Source of the DNA: Clostridiales bacterium
GTDB taxonomy: Bacteria > Bacillota > Clostridia > Christensenellales > Aristaeellaceae
Assembly (NCBI GenBank): GCA_017569285.1
Contig: CP069419.1
Coordinates: 1,488,001 to 1,552,000 of the forward strand
Direction: 5' to 3'
DNA length: 64,000 bases
Shown: positions 1 through 8,710 of the stretch, piece by piece
Position numbering within the stretch: position 1 is the first letter of the stretch
Layout: each line of letters opens with the position of its first letter
Translations under genes and position numbers: made by a program
The notes under the pieces: model-generated
What the model was told of the DNA's origin: nothing
The model's database searches: none
What the model saw: only the letters and a program-made list of their open reading frames with translations

Positions 1-1125
1 CGCCTCTTCCGCGCGGGCTTCCTCTTCCGCCTGCCGGGCCTGTTCCAGCAGTGCTTCCTGCTTTGCCAGGGATTCGGACCGTTCCCCGCTGCCGTCGCCG
101 GCTTCTGCGGTCAGCCGTTCCATTTCTTCCATCCGCTCCTGTGCGGCGCGGATTTCCTCCGTGATCCGTTCGCGGTTCTCTGCACGCGCACGCCGGCGTT
201 CCTCCACGGAACGCACGGCATCCTGGGCCTCATGGACGGCTTCCACGCCGGCCATCAGCGCGGTATGCGCCCCGGAAATCTTTTCATCCAGCTCGGCAAT
301 CTCGTTCTGCCGTCGGTCGCGTTCTTCACTTTTTTCATGAAGGGTAATTTCGGTCTGGTCCAGCACCGCCCGGATTCCCTGCAGGTTCCGGTCCGCTTCC
401 TGCAGCCGGGCTTCCATCCGGTCGCTCCGGACCAGGAACAGGTTCAGGTCCAGCACTTTCAGCTCGGCCGCCTTATCCAGGTAAACGCGGGCGTTCTTCG
501 CCTGCTCCTCCAGCGGGGAAAGCTGCCGTTTCAGCTCGTCCAGGATGTCATTCACCCGGTCCATGTTTTCCAGCGTATGGGCCAATTTCTTGTCCGCTTC
601 TTCCTTGCGCGCCTTGAATTTGACGATACCCGCTGCCTCTTCGAATACCAGGCGCCGGTCCTCCCCTTTCCTGGAGAGGATTTCGTCAATCCGTCCCTGG
701 CCGATGATGGAATATCCTTCCTTGCCGATTCCGGTATCCCGGAAAAGGTCCACCACGTCCTTCAGGCGGCAGGATGCACGGTTCAGGTAATACTCGCTGT
801 CGCCGTTGCGGTAAACACGGCGCGTGACCATAACCTCCGCGTAATCCAGTGCAAGCGCCCGGTCCTCGTTCTCAAAAACCAGGGAAACCTCGCAGTACCC
901 CAGCGGCTTGCGCTTCTGTGTTCCGCTGAAAATCACGTCCTGCATGCTGGCGCCGCGCAGCGTCTTCGCGCTTTGCTCGCCCAGCACCCAGCGGACCGCA
1001 TCGGCAATATTGCTTTTTCCGGAACCGTTCGGTCCGACAATGCCCGTAATGCCCTGGTTGAAAACGATCTCCGTTCTCTGGGCAAAGGACTTAAAGCCGT
1101 ACAGTTCCAGTCTCTTCAGTCGCAT
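1..1125 (-). CDS. smc: Chromosome segregation protein SMC, N-terminal part (runs off the window)
   Basis: The first 375 residues of the SMC ATPase, which organises and segregates the chromosome with ScpA/ScpB. The N-terminal ATPase half is clear: the protein opens MRLKRLELYGFKSF, Walker A is GPNGSGKSN at residues 31-39, and the Q-loop region follows. From about residue 170 the sequence becomes a charged coiled coil rich in E, R and A. The start at 1125 has a GGAGGA site just upstream. The rest of the coiled coil, hinge, signature motif and Walker B lie beyond base 1. It is transcribed away from rpsF. Identity is certain; completeness cannot be judged. Confidence 0.95.
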   Translation of the reverse strand, partial: MRLKRLELYGFKSFAQRTEIVFNQGITGIVGPNGSGKSNIADAVRWVLGEQSAKTLRGASMQDVIFSGTQKRKPLGYCEVSLVFENEDRALALDYAEVMVTRRVYRNGDSEYYLNRASCRLKDVVDLFRDTGIGKEGYSIIGQGRIDEILSRKGEDRRLVFEEAAGIVKFKARKEEADKKLAHTLENMDRVNDILDELKRQLSPLEEQAKNARVYLDKAAELKVLDLNLFLVRSDRMEARLQEADRNLQGIRAVLDQTEITLHEKSEERDRRQNEIAELDEKISGAHTALMAGVEAVHEAQDAVRSVEERRRARAENRERITEEIRAAQERMEEMERLTAEAGDGSGERSESLAKQEALLEQARQAEEEARAEEA

Positions 1126-1251
1126 AGTTCCTCCAGATTCATTCCGGGCATAAGCTTACGAATATAGAATTATACCATATTTCCCCGGCAGGAAACACCC
1201 CGCGACACCAAAAAAACACCCGCGCGGCGGATAAAAAAATTTCTGTTCCCC

Positions 1252-1280
1252 TTGCAAATCAACAATCCTTCTGATATAAT
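1252..1280 (+). promoter_or_regulatory. Promoter of rpsF-ssb-rpsR
   Basis: TTGCAA (1252-1257), 17-nt spacer, TATAAT (1275-1280), with an extended -10 TG one base before the -10 box. It lies about 64 nt before the rpsF start. Sigma-A type by inspection. Confidence 0.75.
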
Positions 1281-1343
1281 TCTTATTCGGCACATCCTTG
1301 CGCTGCGGATTGCAGCGCCAAAAGTCCGTGAGGAGGTGAAAGA

Positions 1344-1811
1344 ATGATGAACAGGTATGAAATGATCTACATCATCGACACCGGTCTGGAGGATTCCGCC
1401 CGCAAAGAGCTGGTTGAAAAGGTTTCCGCCCTGATCGCAAACAACGGTGGTGAGATCGAGAAGGTCGATGAAACATGGGGCAAGCGCCGCCTGGCCTATG
1501 CGATCGACTACAAGACCGAGGGCTGGTACGTGCTGGTGACCTTCAAGGCACCCGCTGATCTGCCCCGCGAGCTCGAGCGTAACCTGCAGATTAACGAGAA
1601 CGTTCTCCGTTATCTGGTCGTGAAGCTGGAGGAAAAGCGTTCTGCTGTGAAGCCGCGCGCCAACCGTCCCGCTCCCGTGGCTGCTCCCGTTGAGGAGGAG
1701 GCCGCTCCTGCCGTCGAGGAAGCTCCTGTGGCCGTGGAAGAAGCTGCCGCTCCCGCTGAGGAAGCCGAAGCTCCCGCCGCTGAAGAAGCTGCTCCCGCTG
1801 ACGCGGAGTGA
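1344..1811 (+). CDS. rpsF: 30S ribosomal protein S6 with long acidic Ala/Pro/Glu tail
   Basis: Small-subunit ribosomal protein S6, which binds 16S rRNA together with S18. Residues 1-97 form the S6 fold (MNRYEMIYIID start, then the conserved GKRRLAYAI stretch). Residues 98-155 are a low-complexity tail of Ala, Pro and Glu/Asp; S6 usually ends near residue 95-100, so this tail is an extension. Two in-frame ATGs (1344 and 1347) follow an AGGAGGTG site; either may be used. First gene of the rpsF-ssb-rpsR operon, a common bacterial arrangement. The tail reads through in frame with no sign of a frameshift. Confidence 0.97.
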   Translation: MMNRYEMIYIIDTGLEDSARKELVEKVSALIANNGGEIEKVDETWGKRRLAYAIDYKTEGWYVLVTFKAPADLPRELERNLQINENVLRYLVVKLEEKRSAVKPRANRPAPVAAPVEEEAAPAVEEAPVAVEEAAAPAEEAEAPAAEEAAPADAE

Positions 1812-1833
1812 CGTCTGAGGAGAGGAAAAAGAC

Positions 1834-2259
1834 ATGAATAAGCTGACAATTATCGGAAACCTGACCCGGGATCCGGAACTGAGAACCACTTCTACCGGTG
1901 TGAACGTATGTTCCTTCTCCGTGGCTGTGAACCGCCGCAATCGCCGCGAGGATCAGTCCGGCCAGCCGGAAGCTGATTTCTTCCGTGTCACCGCGTGGCG
2001 TCAGCTCGGCGAGCTGTGCGCCCGGTATCTGACCAAAGGCCGCAAGGTCTGCGTGGTCGGTCCGGTGAGTGTCCATACTTTCCAGGGCAACGACGGAACC
2101 ACCCGTGCCAGCCTGGAAGTTACGGCCGAAGATGTGGAATTCCTTTCTTCCCGGAATGAGGGTGAAGCCGGCGCCTTCGGTGCCCCGGCTGCCGCTCCTT
2201 CCGCAGAACCCCCGGCCGCCGGTTTCACTGCGGTGGAAACCGACGAGCTGCCCTTTTAA
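1834..2259 (+). CDS. ssb: Single-stranded DNA-binding protein
   Basis: SSB coats single-stranded DNA during replication, repair and recombination. The OB fold covers about residues 1-105 (start MNKLTIIGNLTRDPELR, then the WRQLGELC stretch), followed by a short flexible linker rich in A, P and E and the acidic tip ending DELPF that recruits partner proteins. At 141 residues it is of ordinary length. Start at 1834 with GAGGAG upstream, 22 nt after rpsF, inside the S6-SSB-S18 operon. Confidence 0.97.
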   Translation: MNKLTIIGNLTRDPELRTTSTGVNVCSFSVAVNRRNRREDQSGQPEADFFRVTAWRQLGELCARYLTKGRKVCVVGPVSVHTFQGNDGTTRASLEVTAEDVEFLSSRNEGEAGAFGAPAAAPSAEPPAAGFTAVETDELPF

Positions 2260-2291
2260 GTGACGCTCAAGTTTTAAGGAGGTAAACCCCT

Positions 2292-2549
2292 ATGTCTGAA
2301 GATCGTGGCGAAAGAAGGCCGCGCCCCCGCGGAGGACGTCGTCCCCGCCGGAAGGTCTGCAACTTCTGCGTTGATAAGATCGAGTACATCGATTACAAGG
2401 ATATCAACCGCCTGCGCCGTTTCACCAACGAGCGCGGCAAGATCCTGCCCCGCCGGATGAGCGGCAACTGCGCCAAGCATCAGCGCCAGCTGAGCGAGGC
2501 CATCAAGCGCGCACGTGCCATCGCCTTGATGCCCTACACGGTGGAATAA
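2292..2549 (+). CDS. rpsR: 30S ribosomal protein S18
   Basis: Ribosomal protein S18, 85 residues, partner of S6 on the small-subunit platform. A basic Arg/Pro-rich N-terminus precedes the core ([17 protein letters not shown], then [14 protein letters not shown] and [13 protein letters not shown]). The start has an AAGGAGGT site. It is the last gene of the operon; a strong terminator follows 14 nt after the stop. Confidence 0.98.
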   Translation: MSEDRGERRPRPRGGRRPRRKVCNFCVDKIEYIDYKDINRLRRFTNERGKILPRRMSGNCAKHQRQLSEAIKRARAIALMPYTVE

Positions 2550-2563
2550 TCATTCACAGAAGT

Positions 2564-2595
2564 ACGGTCCCGACAATTGTCGGGACCGTTTTTTA
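2564..2595 (+). terminator. Intrinsic terminator of the rpsF operon
   Basis: A perfect 26-bp palindrome (2564-2589, arms ACGGTCCCGACAA) followed directly by a T run on the plus strand. Confidence 0.93.
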
Positions 2596-2651
2596 TGCCC
2601 GGAACAGGTGTCCCTGCCTGCCGCCTCCCGAAACATGCGGATGAAGGCAGC

Positions 2652-2684
2652 AAAAAACATCCGGGACCGCGGTCCCGGATGTTT
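2652..2684 (-). terminator. Intrinsic terminator of the peptidoglycan-binding protein gene
   Basis: Inverted repeat with arms AAACATCCGGGACC around a GC centre (2655-2684). Read on the minus strand it ends in TTTTTT and lies 12 nt past the stop of the minus-strand gene. Confidence 0.9.
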
Positions 2685-2695
2685 CGGTCATATGC

Positions 2696-4138
2696 TCATT
2701 TCAGGTCCGTCGGCGTTGCCGGATCCGGAGCCGCTGTCGGCGTCGCGGTCGGCGCTGCGGTTGGTGTCGCAGTCGGTTCTGCCGTCGGCGCCGGTGTCTC
2801 TGTCGGCATCGGGGTCGGCGTGCCCGGGTTCGGGTCATACAGCAGCATCAGCAGGTCGCGGGAAGCCTTTTCGCCGGGCTTCTCGTCCTTCTCGAGCGGG
2901 ATACTCCAGTATTCCTGGAACTTGGCGACCGCTTCAGCGGTCTTCTGTCCGTATATCCCGTCCTTCTTTCCGGGATCATAGCCCAGCTGGGCCAGCCGCG
3001 TCTGCATGTACAGGACGCTGATACCGCGGTCGCCCAGCTTCAGCGGCAGGTAAGGATCATAAACCGGCGCGTCATCCGCAAACAGGCGGTTCCGGACCTT
3101 CTTCGTGATATAGTTGTGTTCCCGTACGCCGATTGCGTCGCAGAACAGGTTGATTGCCAGCTGGGTGTTGTCTCCGTAAGAGCCGTCCACCTTGCCGACC
3201 GGATATCCCAGGTCCGCCAGCCGCTGCTGGATCTTCCGTACCGTGCTTCCCCGGGCGCCCTTACCGATCGCCCCGTCCGGAATATCGCTTTCCTGCTGGG
3301 AGGACCTGGGGGTTGCCGTCGGTTTGGCGGTGGGCTTCACCGTAACGGTCGGTGTCGGGGCCGCTGTCGGGGCGGGCGTTGCAGTGGCAGCCGGGGTCAG
3401 GATCAGCACCTGCTCCAGTTCCCAGGGCTTTGTTACACCTTCCCGATAATAGTACAGCTTTCCGTCTGCCAGGAAGGCCGCCTTTGTCAGTTCGCTGACG
3501 GCCGGGTATTCCACGGTCTTTCCGGTCGCAAGGTCAATCACAAACGCCTTGTGTTCGGCGGTTGTCACCGTCAGCGCATCCTTGGTCACCGCCATGGACA
3601 GCGGTTCCGGAACGCTGAGACCGTAAAAGCTCAGGGCAACCCCGCCCGTCGCGTTGTCCGGGGTCACTTTTCCGGGAATCGGGGCCTGCTTGACGCTGTA
3701 CCCCTTTTCATCCGTCAGGTCGATCCAGTACACAAACCGCCCGTCATCGGTATACGCAACCGCATGGCTGGAAAGCACGGTCTCCCCGGCCTTCAGGATT
3801 CCGTCCTGCAGCTCCGCCGCGCCTTTGCGCAGCGCAGCGGTCTCCTCCTCCGTCAGGGCAATGTCCCGGGGAAGGTCGGAAAGCCCGCTTTTCTGCAGGG
3901 CAAAGAAATGTCCGTCCGGTGCCGCGCAGTAGATCTCAATTTCCGAACATCCGATCAGATCCGTCACTGCCGCGGAAGACTGGCGGATCAGCCCGTTGGC
4001 ATCCTGCAGCATCAGCCGGTCGTTCTCCCCGATCCAGGCTGTCACGTCTCCGTCCGTGATCACAGGCGCCGCCATGGCGGTCCCGATCATGCCGGCCGCC
4101 AGCAGGATGGCGGCAATGACTGCTGTAATTTTACGCAT
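2696..4138 (-). CDS. Secreted protein with two peptidoglycan-binding (PG_binding_1) domains
   Basis: 480 residues. An N-terminal signal peptide (MRK, hydrophobic stretch, cleavage near AMA-AP) indicates export. Residues about 25-245 form a domain of unrecognised fold. A Pro/Thr-rich linker (residues ~250-285) is followed by two PG_binding_1 repeats, recognisable by GARGSTVRKIQQRLADLGY and GDRGISVLYMQTRLAQLGY, each with the DG.YG motif. The end is another Pro/Thr/Ala-rich low-complexity segment. Start at 4138 chosen because GGAGGAGG lies about 10 nt before this ATG; a TTG three codons upstream is also possible. No catalytic hydrolase motif seen, so the role is probably wall attachment or sensing. 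Confidence 0.8.
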   Translation of the reverse strand: MRKITAVIAAILLAAGMIGTAMAAPVITDGDVTAWIGENDRLMLQDANGLIRQSSAAVTDLIGCSEIEIYCAAPDGHFFALQKSGLSDLPRDIALTEEETAALRKGAAELQDGILKAGETVLSSHAVAYTDDGRFVYWIDLTDEKGYSVKQAPIPGKVTPDNATGGVALSFYGLSVPEPLSMAVTKDALTVTTAEHKAFVIDLATGKTVEYPAVSELTKAAFLADGKLYYYREGVTKPWELEQVLILTPAATATPAPTAAPTPTVTVKPTAKPTATPRSSQQESDIPDGAIGKGARGSTVRKIQQRLADLGYPVGKVDGSYGDNTQLAINLFCDAIGVREHNYITKKVRNRLFADDAPVYDPYLPLKLGDRGISVLYMQTRLAQLGYDPGKKDGIYGQKTAEAVAKFQEYWSIPLEKDEKPGEKASRDLLMLLYDPNPGTPTPMPTETPAPTAEPTATPTAAPTATPTAAPDPATPTDLK

Positions 4139-4195
4139 CAGAAACAATCCTCCTCCAACAGCGTATTACTGTCATATATACAGACGGGAAAAATA

Positions 4196-4218
4196 CCGGA
4201 AATCTTCCGCTTTCCGGA
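4196..4218 (-). terminator. Weak terminator-like hairpin after the MATE gene
   Basis: Arms CCGGAAA and TTTCCGG with an 8-9 nt loop; on the minus strand TATTTTT follows. Placed 17 nt after the stop. The stem is short, so this is tentative. Confidence 0.45.
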
Positions 4219-4235
4219 AAACATTTTCTGTTTTT

Positions 4236-5645
4236 TTATTCTGCCTCGGCCGGCAGGTCGTTCACCACATTCCGGGCCCAGAAATCCGAGCGGAGCATGA
4301 TCAGTCCGATCACCAGCTTGAGGATATCGATGAACTGGACGCAGAAATAGATCCGGATGATATCCAGGTCGGTAAACCGGGTCAGGCAGAACGCCAGCAG
4401 CACCGTTACCGCCCAGGTGTACACCGCGTCAAAGAAGAAGGTGATCACCGTACGCCCGCCGGAGCGGATCGTAAAATACGTCACATGTGCAAATGAATGA
4501 ATCGGCAGGGCCAGCCCCGCGATCACCAGCAGCTGCTGCGTCAGGCTCCGGACGTCGTCCCCGACATTGTACAGCATCGGCACCAGCGGGGATGCCAGGA
4601 TCATGACCAGGCCGATGATCACATGAATCACTTCCGTCAGGAAGATCAGCTTCCGGTCCACGTCCCGGGCTTCCGCCATCTGTCCCGCGCCCAGCCGCTG
4701 CCCCACCATGATGGATACAGCGCTGCCCATGGCAAACATGATCACACAGAACAGGTTCCACGCCGTACCGGTGATATTCAGTGCCGCCACCGCGTTCAGG
4801 CCCCGGCTGGAATAAAACTGGTTGATAAATGTCATCCCCAGGGACCAGAGGATCTCATTCACCAGCAGCGGCATCGCCGTCCGGGCCACACGCCCGACCA
4901 GCTGCCCGGGCACACGGAAGTTCCGGTACGCCCCGGCAATAAAGGGATATTTATCCTCATGGTGATGGGTATGGAGCACCACGATGGCCAGCTCCGCGTA
5001 CCGGGAAATGATCGTGGCGATCGCCGCGCCGGCCACTCCCATGGCCGGAAAGCCCAGGTTGCCGAAGATCAGCACCCAGTTCAGCACCAGGTTGGTCAGG
5101 ATCGCGATGATCCCCGCTTTCATCGGGGCAACGGTTTCCCCGGATTCCCGCAGCGTACCCGCGTAAACCTGAACCAGGGCAAACGGCGGAAGGCCCAGCA
5201 GCATAATCCGCAGGTATTCGACGCCTTCCCGCAGCGCCAGCCCCATATCACCGCCGTTGCTTTCCCCCATCAGGAATGAAGCGATAAAGCTTTCCCCGGC
5301 CAGCAGGTAAACCGCAATGGCCAGCACCGAGCTGCCCACGGCAAAGCTGATCTTGATCCGGAACGTATTCCGCATTCCGTCCATATCGCCCTTGCCGTAA
5401 TACTGGGCGCCGAAAATACTCACACCGCTGAGCCCGCCGAAAATCGCCAGGTTGTATACCATCATCACCTGGTTGGCAATGGACGCGGCGGAAATCGCTT
5501 CCGTTCCCAGGCTGCCGACCATCACATTATCCAGCAGGGAGACGAAGGAGGAAATAAACTGCTGGATAATAATCGGAACCAGCAGCGTCAGCACACTTTT
5601 ATAAAAGCTTCTGCTGCCGACAAAGCGTTTCAGGATTCTGTTCAT
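4236..5645 (-). CDS. MATE family efflux transporter (first of three)
   Basis: 469-residue integral membrane protein of the MATE/NorM family, expected to export drugs or metabolites in exchange for Na+ or H+. It shows two bundles of hydrophobic helices and family features such as the N-terminal LVPIIIQQFISSFVSLLDNVMVG stretch and the A-VA-A-ATIISRY segment near residue 205. Start at 5645 has AGAGGG upstream. It lies downstream of the decarboxylase gene on the same strand, separated by 40 nt with a small GC hairpin, so it may be the last gene of the scf cluster. Substrate unknown. Confidence 0.9.
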   Translation of the reverse strand: MNRILKRFVGSRSFYKSVLTLLVPIIIQQFISSFVSLLDNVMVGSLGTEAISAASIANQVMMVYNLAIFGGLSGVSIFGAQYYGKGDMDGMRNTFRIKISFAVGSSVLAIAVYLLAGESFIASFLMGESNGGDMGLALREGVEYLRIMLLGLPPFALVQVYAGTLRESGETVAPMKAGIIAILTNLVLNWVLIFGNLGFPAMGVAGAAIATIISRYAELAIVVLHTHHHEDKYPFIAGAYRNFRVPGQLVGRVARTAMPLLVNEILWSLGMTFINQFYSSRGLNAVAALNITGTAWNLFCVIMFAMGSAVSIMVGQRLGAGQMAEARDVDRKLIFLTEVIHVIIGLVMILASPLVPMLYNVGDDVRSLTQQLLVIAGLALPIHSFAHVTYFTIRSGGRTVITFFFDAVYTWAVTVLLAFCLTRFTDLDIIRIYFCVQFIDILKLVIGLIMLRSDFWARNVVNDLPAEAE

Positions 5646-5685
5646 ATTCCCTCTTCAGGGGCAGGTCCGGCTGCCCCGGGTTTCT

Positions 5686-7020
5686 TCATTTCATCACCAT
5701 GCAGGTTTCGGTTCCGTAATACCGGAAGCAGCGAACCGCCTCCGCGTCAATCCGTTCTCCCGCGATCAGTACGGGCACCGCCGGCGGACAGCCGGCGCAC
5801 GGATCGGCCAGGATCCGTCCTTCCGCCTGTTCCACGGAAACCTCTTCCCGGGGAGACAGCATCGCCTGCCGGATCGTGCAGGCCTTTTCCGGTTTCCGTA
5901 CGGCAAACCGCATTCCCGGAAGCGGTTCCAGCTTTGGAATGCTGCGCAGCGCCTGCGCAAGGCGTTCCAGGTTCTCCTCCGGAGTATCGGGTGACGGCAT
6001 CAGTACCGTAAAGTCCGGATCTGCAAATTCACATACGATTCCCTGTGCCTGCAGGAGTTCTGCCAGGCGTGTGCCGGTCAGTCCCCGGTCCCGCGCCGCA
6101 AGGGTCAGTTTCATCGGTTCATTTCCGGTGAGCGTCCAGCCGTCCTGCCGCAGGCTGCCGCGCATTTCATCCAGCCGGCATACCGTCTGCCGAAGGCGTT
6201 CCGGCCAGATGCCGGCCAGCTCCGCGTTCATGCGGTCCAGGGACTGCAGGATCAGGTAGGACGGGCTGGTGGATGCAAAGAAAGCCATCGCCTGCTCCGC
6301 CTGTTCTGCCCATTCCTCCGGCGCTTCCCGGGAAATGTGCAGGTACGCAGCGCCAGTCAGGCAGGAAAGCGTCTTGTGTGCCGAGTCGCAGGCCATATCC
6401 GCGCCCAGCGAAATCGGATGCATATCTTCCGGCAGGTATCTCAGGTAAGCGCCGTGCGCGTTGTCCACCAGCAGCGGCACACCCTTCCGCCGGCAGACGC
6501 CGGCCAGCCCCCGGATATCCGCCATATTTCCCGTATAATCCGGCGAGGTCACGTAAACCGCCATATAGCTTTCGCTGTCCAGCCGGGACTCCAGCGTTTC
6601 CGGGGTGATCCGGCAGGAGAGCAGTCCTTCTCCCCCGGCGGGAAAGATCCAGTCGATTTCCAGGTCCAGCGCCGCCGCCGCCGTCATCAGGGTCCGGTGT
6701 GCGTTTCTCCCGGCCAGCACGCGCAGCGGAAGCCCCTGTTCCTGAGCCCGCAGGGCCGCCAGGTACAGCATCGCCCGGATGCACAGGGAAGATCCCTCCG
6801 CGGAATAGACGGTCCGCCCCGTACCGAACAGCGCGGCAGCATTTTCCTCGCTCTCCCGGATGATCCCGCGGGAACGGTACAGTTCATCTGCCCCGGGAAT
6901 TTCCGTAATGTCCCGGGGTTCCGGCCCGGTCAGCGGTTTGCCCTTGTGTCCGGGCATGTGCATCCGCACCCCGTTCCCGGTCCGGTACTGTTCCGCAAAA
7001 TCACAGATCGGTGTATTCAT
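5686..7020 (-). CDS. Orn/Lys/Arg decarboxylase-family PLP enzyme
   Basis: 444 residues. Belongs to the Orn/Lys/Arg decarboxylase (fold type I) family: HMPGHKG at residues 21-27, the VDNAHG motif at 185-190 and the PLP-binding lysine in SAHKTL (Lys216). Family members decarboxylate basic amino acids to polyamines, but this short form has no N-terminal wing domain and its substrate cannot be read from sequence. Start placed at 7020 (MNTPICDF): the reading frame stays open upstream but overlaps scfB, and this ATG lies one base after the scfB stop, suggesting translational coupling. Third gene of the scfA-scfB cluster. Confidence 0.85.
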   Translation of the reverse strand: MNTPICDFAEQYRTGNGVRMHMPGHKGKPLTGPEPRDITEIPGADELYRSRGIIRESEENAAALFGTGRTVYSAEGSSLCIRAMLYLAALRAQEQGLPLRVLAGRNAHRTLMTAAAALDLEIDWIFPAGGEGLLSCRITPETLESRLDSESYMAVYVTSPDYTGNMADIRGLAGVCRRKGVPLLVDNAHGAYLRYLPEDMHPISLGADMACDSAHKTLSCLTGAAYLHISREAPEEWAEQAEQAMAFFASTSPSYLILQSLDRMNAELAGIWPERLRQTVCRLDEMRGSLRQDGWTLTGNEPMKLTLAARDRGLTGTRLAELLQAQGIVCEFADPDFTVLMPSPDTPEENLERLAQALRSIPKLEPLPGMRFAVRKPEKACTIRQAMLSPREEVSVEQAEGRILADPCAGCPPAVPVLIAGERIDAEAVRCFRYYGTETCMVMK

Positions 7021-7021
7021 C

Positions 7022-8395
7022 TCATGCGTCCCCGTCTGTCTGCAGGGCAGCCTGCAGGGCGATCGCGCACTCCATCCGTTTCCGGAAAAGCTCGCATCCG
7101 TAGGCATACACGCCGCGGACCGATCCGGTCGCGTGGTATGCGTTGGCCGCGCATCCGCCGGAGCAGTACAGGCGTGCCCAGCATTCCCGGCACTCCGGCC
7201 GGGCATAAACGTTACAGTCAGCAAATTCCTGCCGGATCTCCGTATTCGTCACGCCGTGCCATACGTCGCCCAGGCGGAATTTTTCCTCGCCCACAAACTG
7301 GTGGCAGGGATACAGGTCGCCCCAGGGGGTAACCGCCATATACTCCGTTCCGGATCCGCAGCCGGAAATCCGCTTGTAGATGCACGGTCCGCCGGAGAGG
7401 TCCAGCATGTAATGGTAGAACGTAAACGGCCGGCCTTCCCGGTTCCGCTGCAGCATCAGCCGCGCGAGATCCTCATACTGCTTCAGTACAATCGGAAGGT
7501 CTTCCTTCGTCAGGGCAGCCGGGTCCCCTTCCGCACAGACCACCGGCTCCATGCTCAGCTCGGTAAAGCCCAGGTCCAGCATCACCTTGATATCCTCAAG
7601 GAAGTCCGGATTCGCGTGGGTAAATGTACCGCGCATGTAGTAGTTCTTCCCGCCGCGGGCTTCAACCAGTTTCTGGAACTTCGGTACGATCTTTTCCCAG
7701 CTTCCGTTGCCGGCATAGTCCACGCGACAGCGGTCATGGATTTCCTTCCGCCCGTCCAGGCTCAGCACGACATTGCTCATCTCGCGGTTGGCGAAATCAA
7801 TCACATCGTCATCAATCAGCATTCCGTTGGTCGTCAGCGTAAAGCGGAAATGTTTGCCGTTTTCCTTTTCAATGCTCCGGGCATAGACCACCAGCTGCTT
7901 CACCACATCAAAGTTCATCAGCGGTTCCCCGCCGAAGAAATCCACTTCCAGGTTGCGCCGGCTGCCGGAGTTCGCCACCAGGAAATCCAGTGCCTGTTTG
8001 CCCACCTCGTACGACATGACGGCGCGTTCCCCGTGGTACTTCCCCTGGCTGGCAAAGCAGTATGCGCAGTTCAGATTGCAGGTATGCGCCACATGCAGGC
8101 ACAGCGCCTTCACCACACCGGCGGTCCGCTGTTTCAGCGTACCGGCCATCGGTTCAAACACATCCGGCGAGAACAGCTTTCCCTGTTCCTTCAGCGCGGT
8201 AATCTGGTCGTAGCATTCCGCAAGCTCCGCCGGATCCTCGTGGAACCGCTTTTCCATTTCGGCAATCAGCTCGTTCCGTCCGGTATTCTCATAGGCGCCG
8301 ATCATCTCATAGGCGATCTCATCCACCGCGTGCACGCTGCCCGAACACGTATCCACCACAATATACCGGTCATCCAGATGAAAACGATGTATCAT
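7022..8395 (-). CDS. scfB: Radical SAM/SPASM maturase of the SCIFF peptide
   Basis: 457-residue radical S-adenosylmethionine enzyme that installs thioether cross-links in the SCIFF peptide. The N-terminal RRE-like precursor-binding region (~1-90) precedes the radical SAM cluster motif CNLNCAYC (Cys106, Cys110, Cys113) and the SPASM region near residues 345-430 with Cys ligands in ECRECWARLYCSGGC. Closest named family: thioether-forming SCIFF maturase (CteB/Tte1186 type). Start at 8395 with GTGGAG upstream. The substrate gene scfA lies 62 nt upstream, separated by a terminator hairpin that probably keeps enzyme levels below peptide levels. Confidence 0.93.
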   Translation of the reverse strand: MIHRFHLDDRYIVVDTCSGSVHAVDEIAYEMIGAYENTGRNELIAEMEKRFHEDPAELAECYDQITALKEQGKLFSPDVFEPMAGTLKQRTAGVVKALCLHVAHTCNLNCAYCFASQGKYHGERAVMSYEVGKQALDFLVANSGSRRNLEVDFFGGEPLMNFDVVKQLVVYARSIEKENGKHFRFTLTTNGMLIDDDVIDFANREMSNVVLSLDGRKEIHDRCRVDYAGNGSWEKIVPKFQKLVEARGGKNYYMRGTFTHANPDFLEDIKVMLDLGFTELSMEPVVCAEGDPAALTKEDLPIVLKQYEDLARLMLQRNREGRPFTFYHYMLDLSGGPCIYKRISGCGSGTEYMAVTPWGDLYPCHQFVGEEKFRLGDVWHGVTNTEIRQEFADCNVYARPECRECWARLYCSGGCAANAYHATGSVRGVYAYGCELFRKRMECAIALQAALQTDGDA

Positions 8396-8417
8396 ATCTC
8401 CACTCCCGTCAGGTCAT

Positions 8418-8441
8418 AAAAAATGCCGCCTTTCGGCGGCA
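8418..8441 (-). terminator. Hairpin between scfA and scfB (attenuating terminator)
   Basis: TGCCGCC/GGCGGCA stem (8424-8441) with a T6 run on the minus strand. It sits between the SCIFF peptide gene and its maturase gene, so it likely lowers but does not abolish read-through. Confidence 0.85.
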
Positions 8442-8457
8442 CAGTCAGGCGAAATGA

Positions 8458-8613
8458 TTATTCGGCCTTTTCCTTGCTGTTCTCGCACTGCTGGTTGGCG
8501 ATGCCGCAGCTCGTCTTGCAGGCGGACTGGCAGGAAGTCTGGCATTCGCCGCATCCGCCGTTCTTTGCGCTTTCGCACAGATCACGGGTGTTCAGAGTCT
8601 GAATATGCTTCAT
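8458..8613 (-). CDS. scfA: SCIFF ribosomal peptide precursor
   Basis: 51-residue peptide starting MKHIQTLNTRDLC and containing the family hallmark CGECQTSCQSACKTSC. SCIFF means six cysteines in forty-five residues and is nearly universal in Clostridia; the maturase scfB cross-links its cysteines. This copy has seven cysteines, the extra one at residue 13 in the leader-like part. Three ATGs lie in a row (8613, 8616, 8619); 8613 fits the family N-terminus and has GAGGAGGT at good spacing. The C-terminal tail is charged (ENSKEKAE). Function in the cell is not established. Confidence 0.95.
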   Translation of the reverse strand: MKHIQTLNTRDLCESAKNGGCGECQTSCQSACKTSCGIANQQCENSKEKAE

Positions 8614-8646
8614 CATCATTACCTCCTCGTCCGGATTTCGGGACCT

Positions 8647-8675
8647 ATTCTACCATAGCTGGTCCATGAAGTCAA
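8647..8675 (-). promoter_or_regulatory. Promoter of scfA
   Basis: Minus strand TTGACT (8670-8675), 17-nt spacer, TAGAAT (8647-8652), about 34 nt before the scfA start. Near-consensus sigma-A promoter. Confidence 0.8.
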
Positions 8676-8710
8676 TCGCGGTTGAGCCGGAATATTCAAG
8701 GCTTCCGGGC

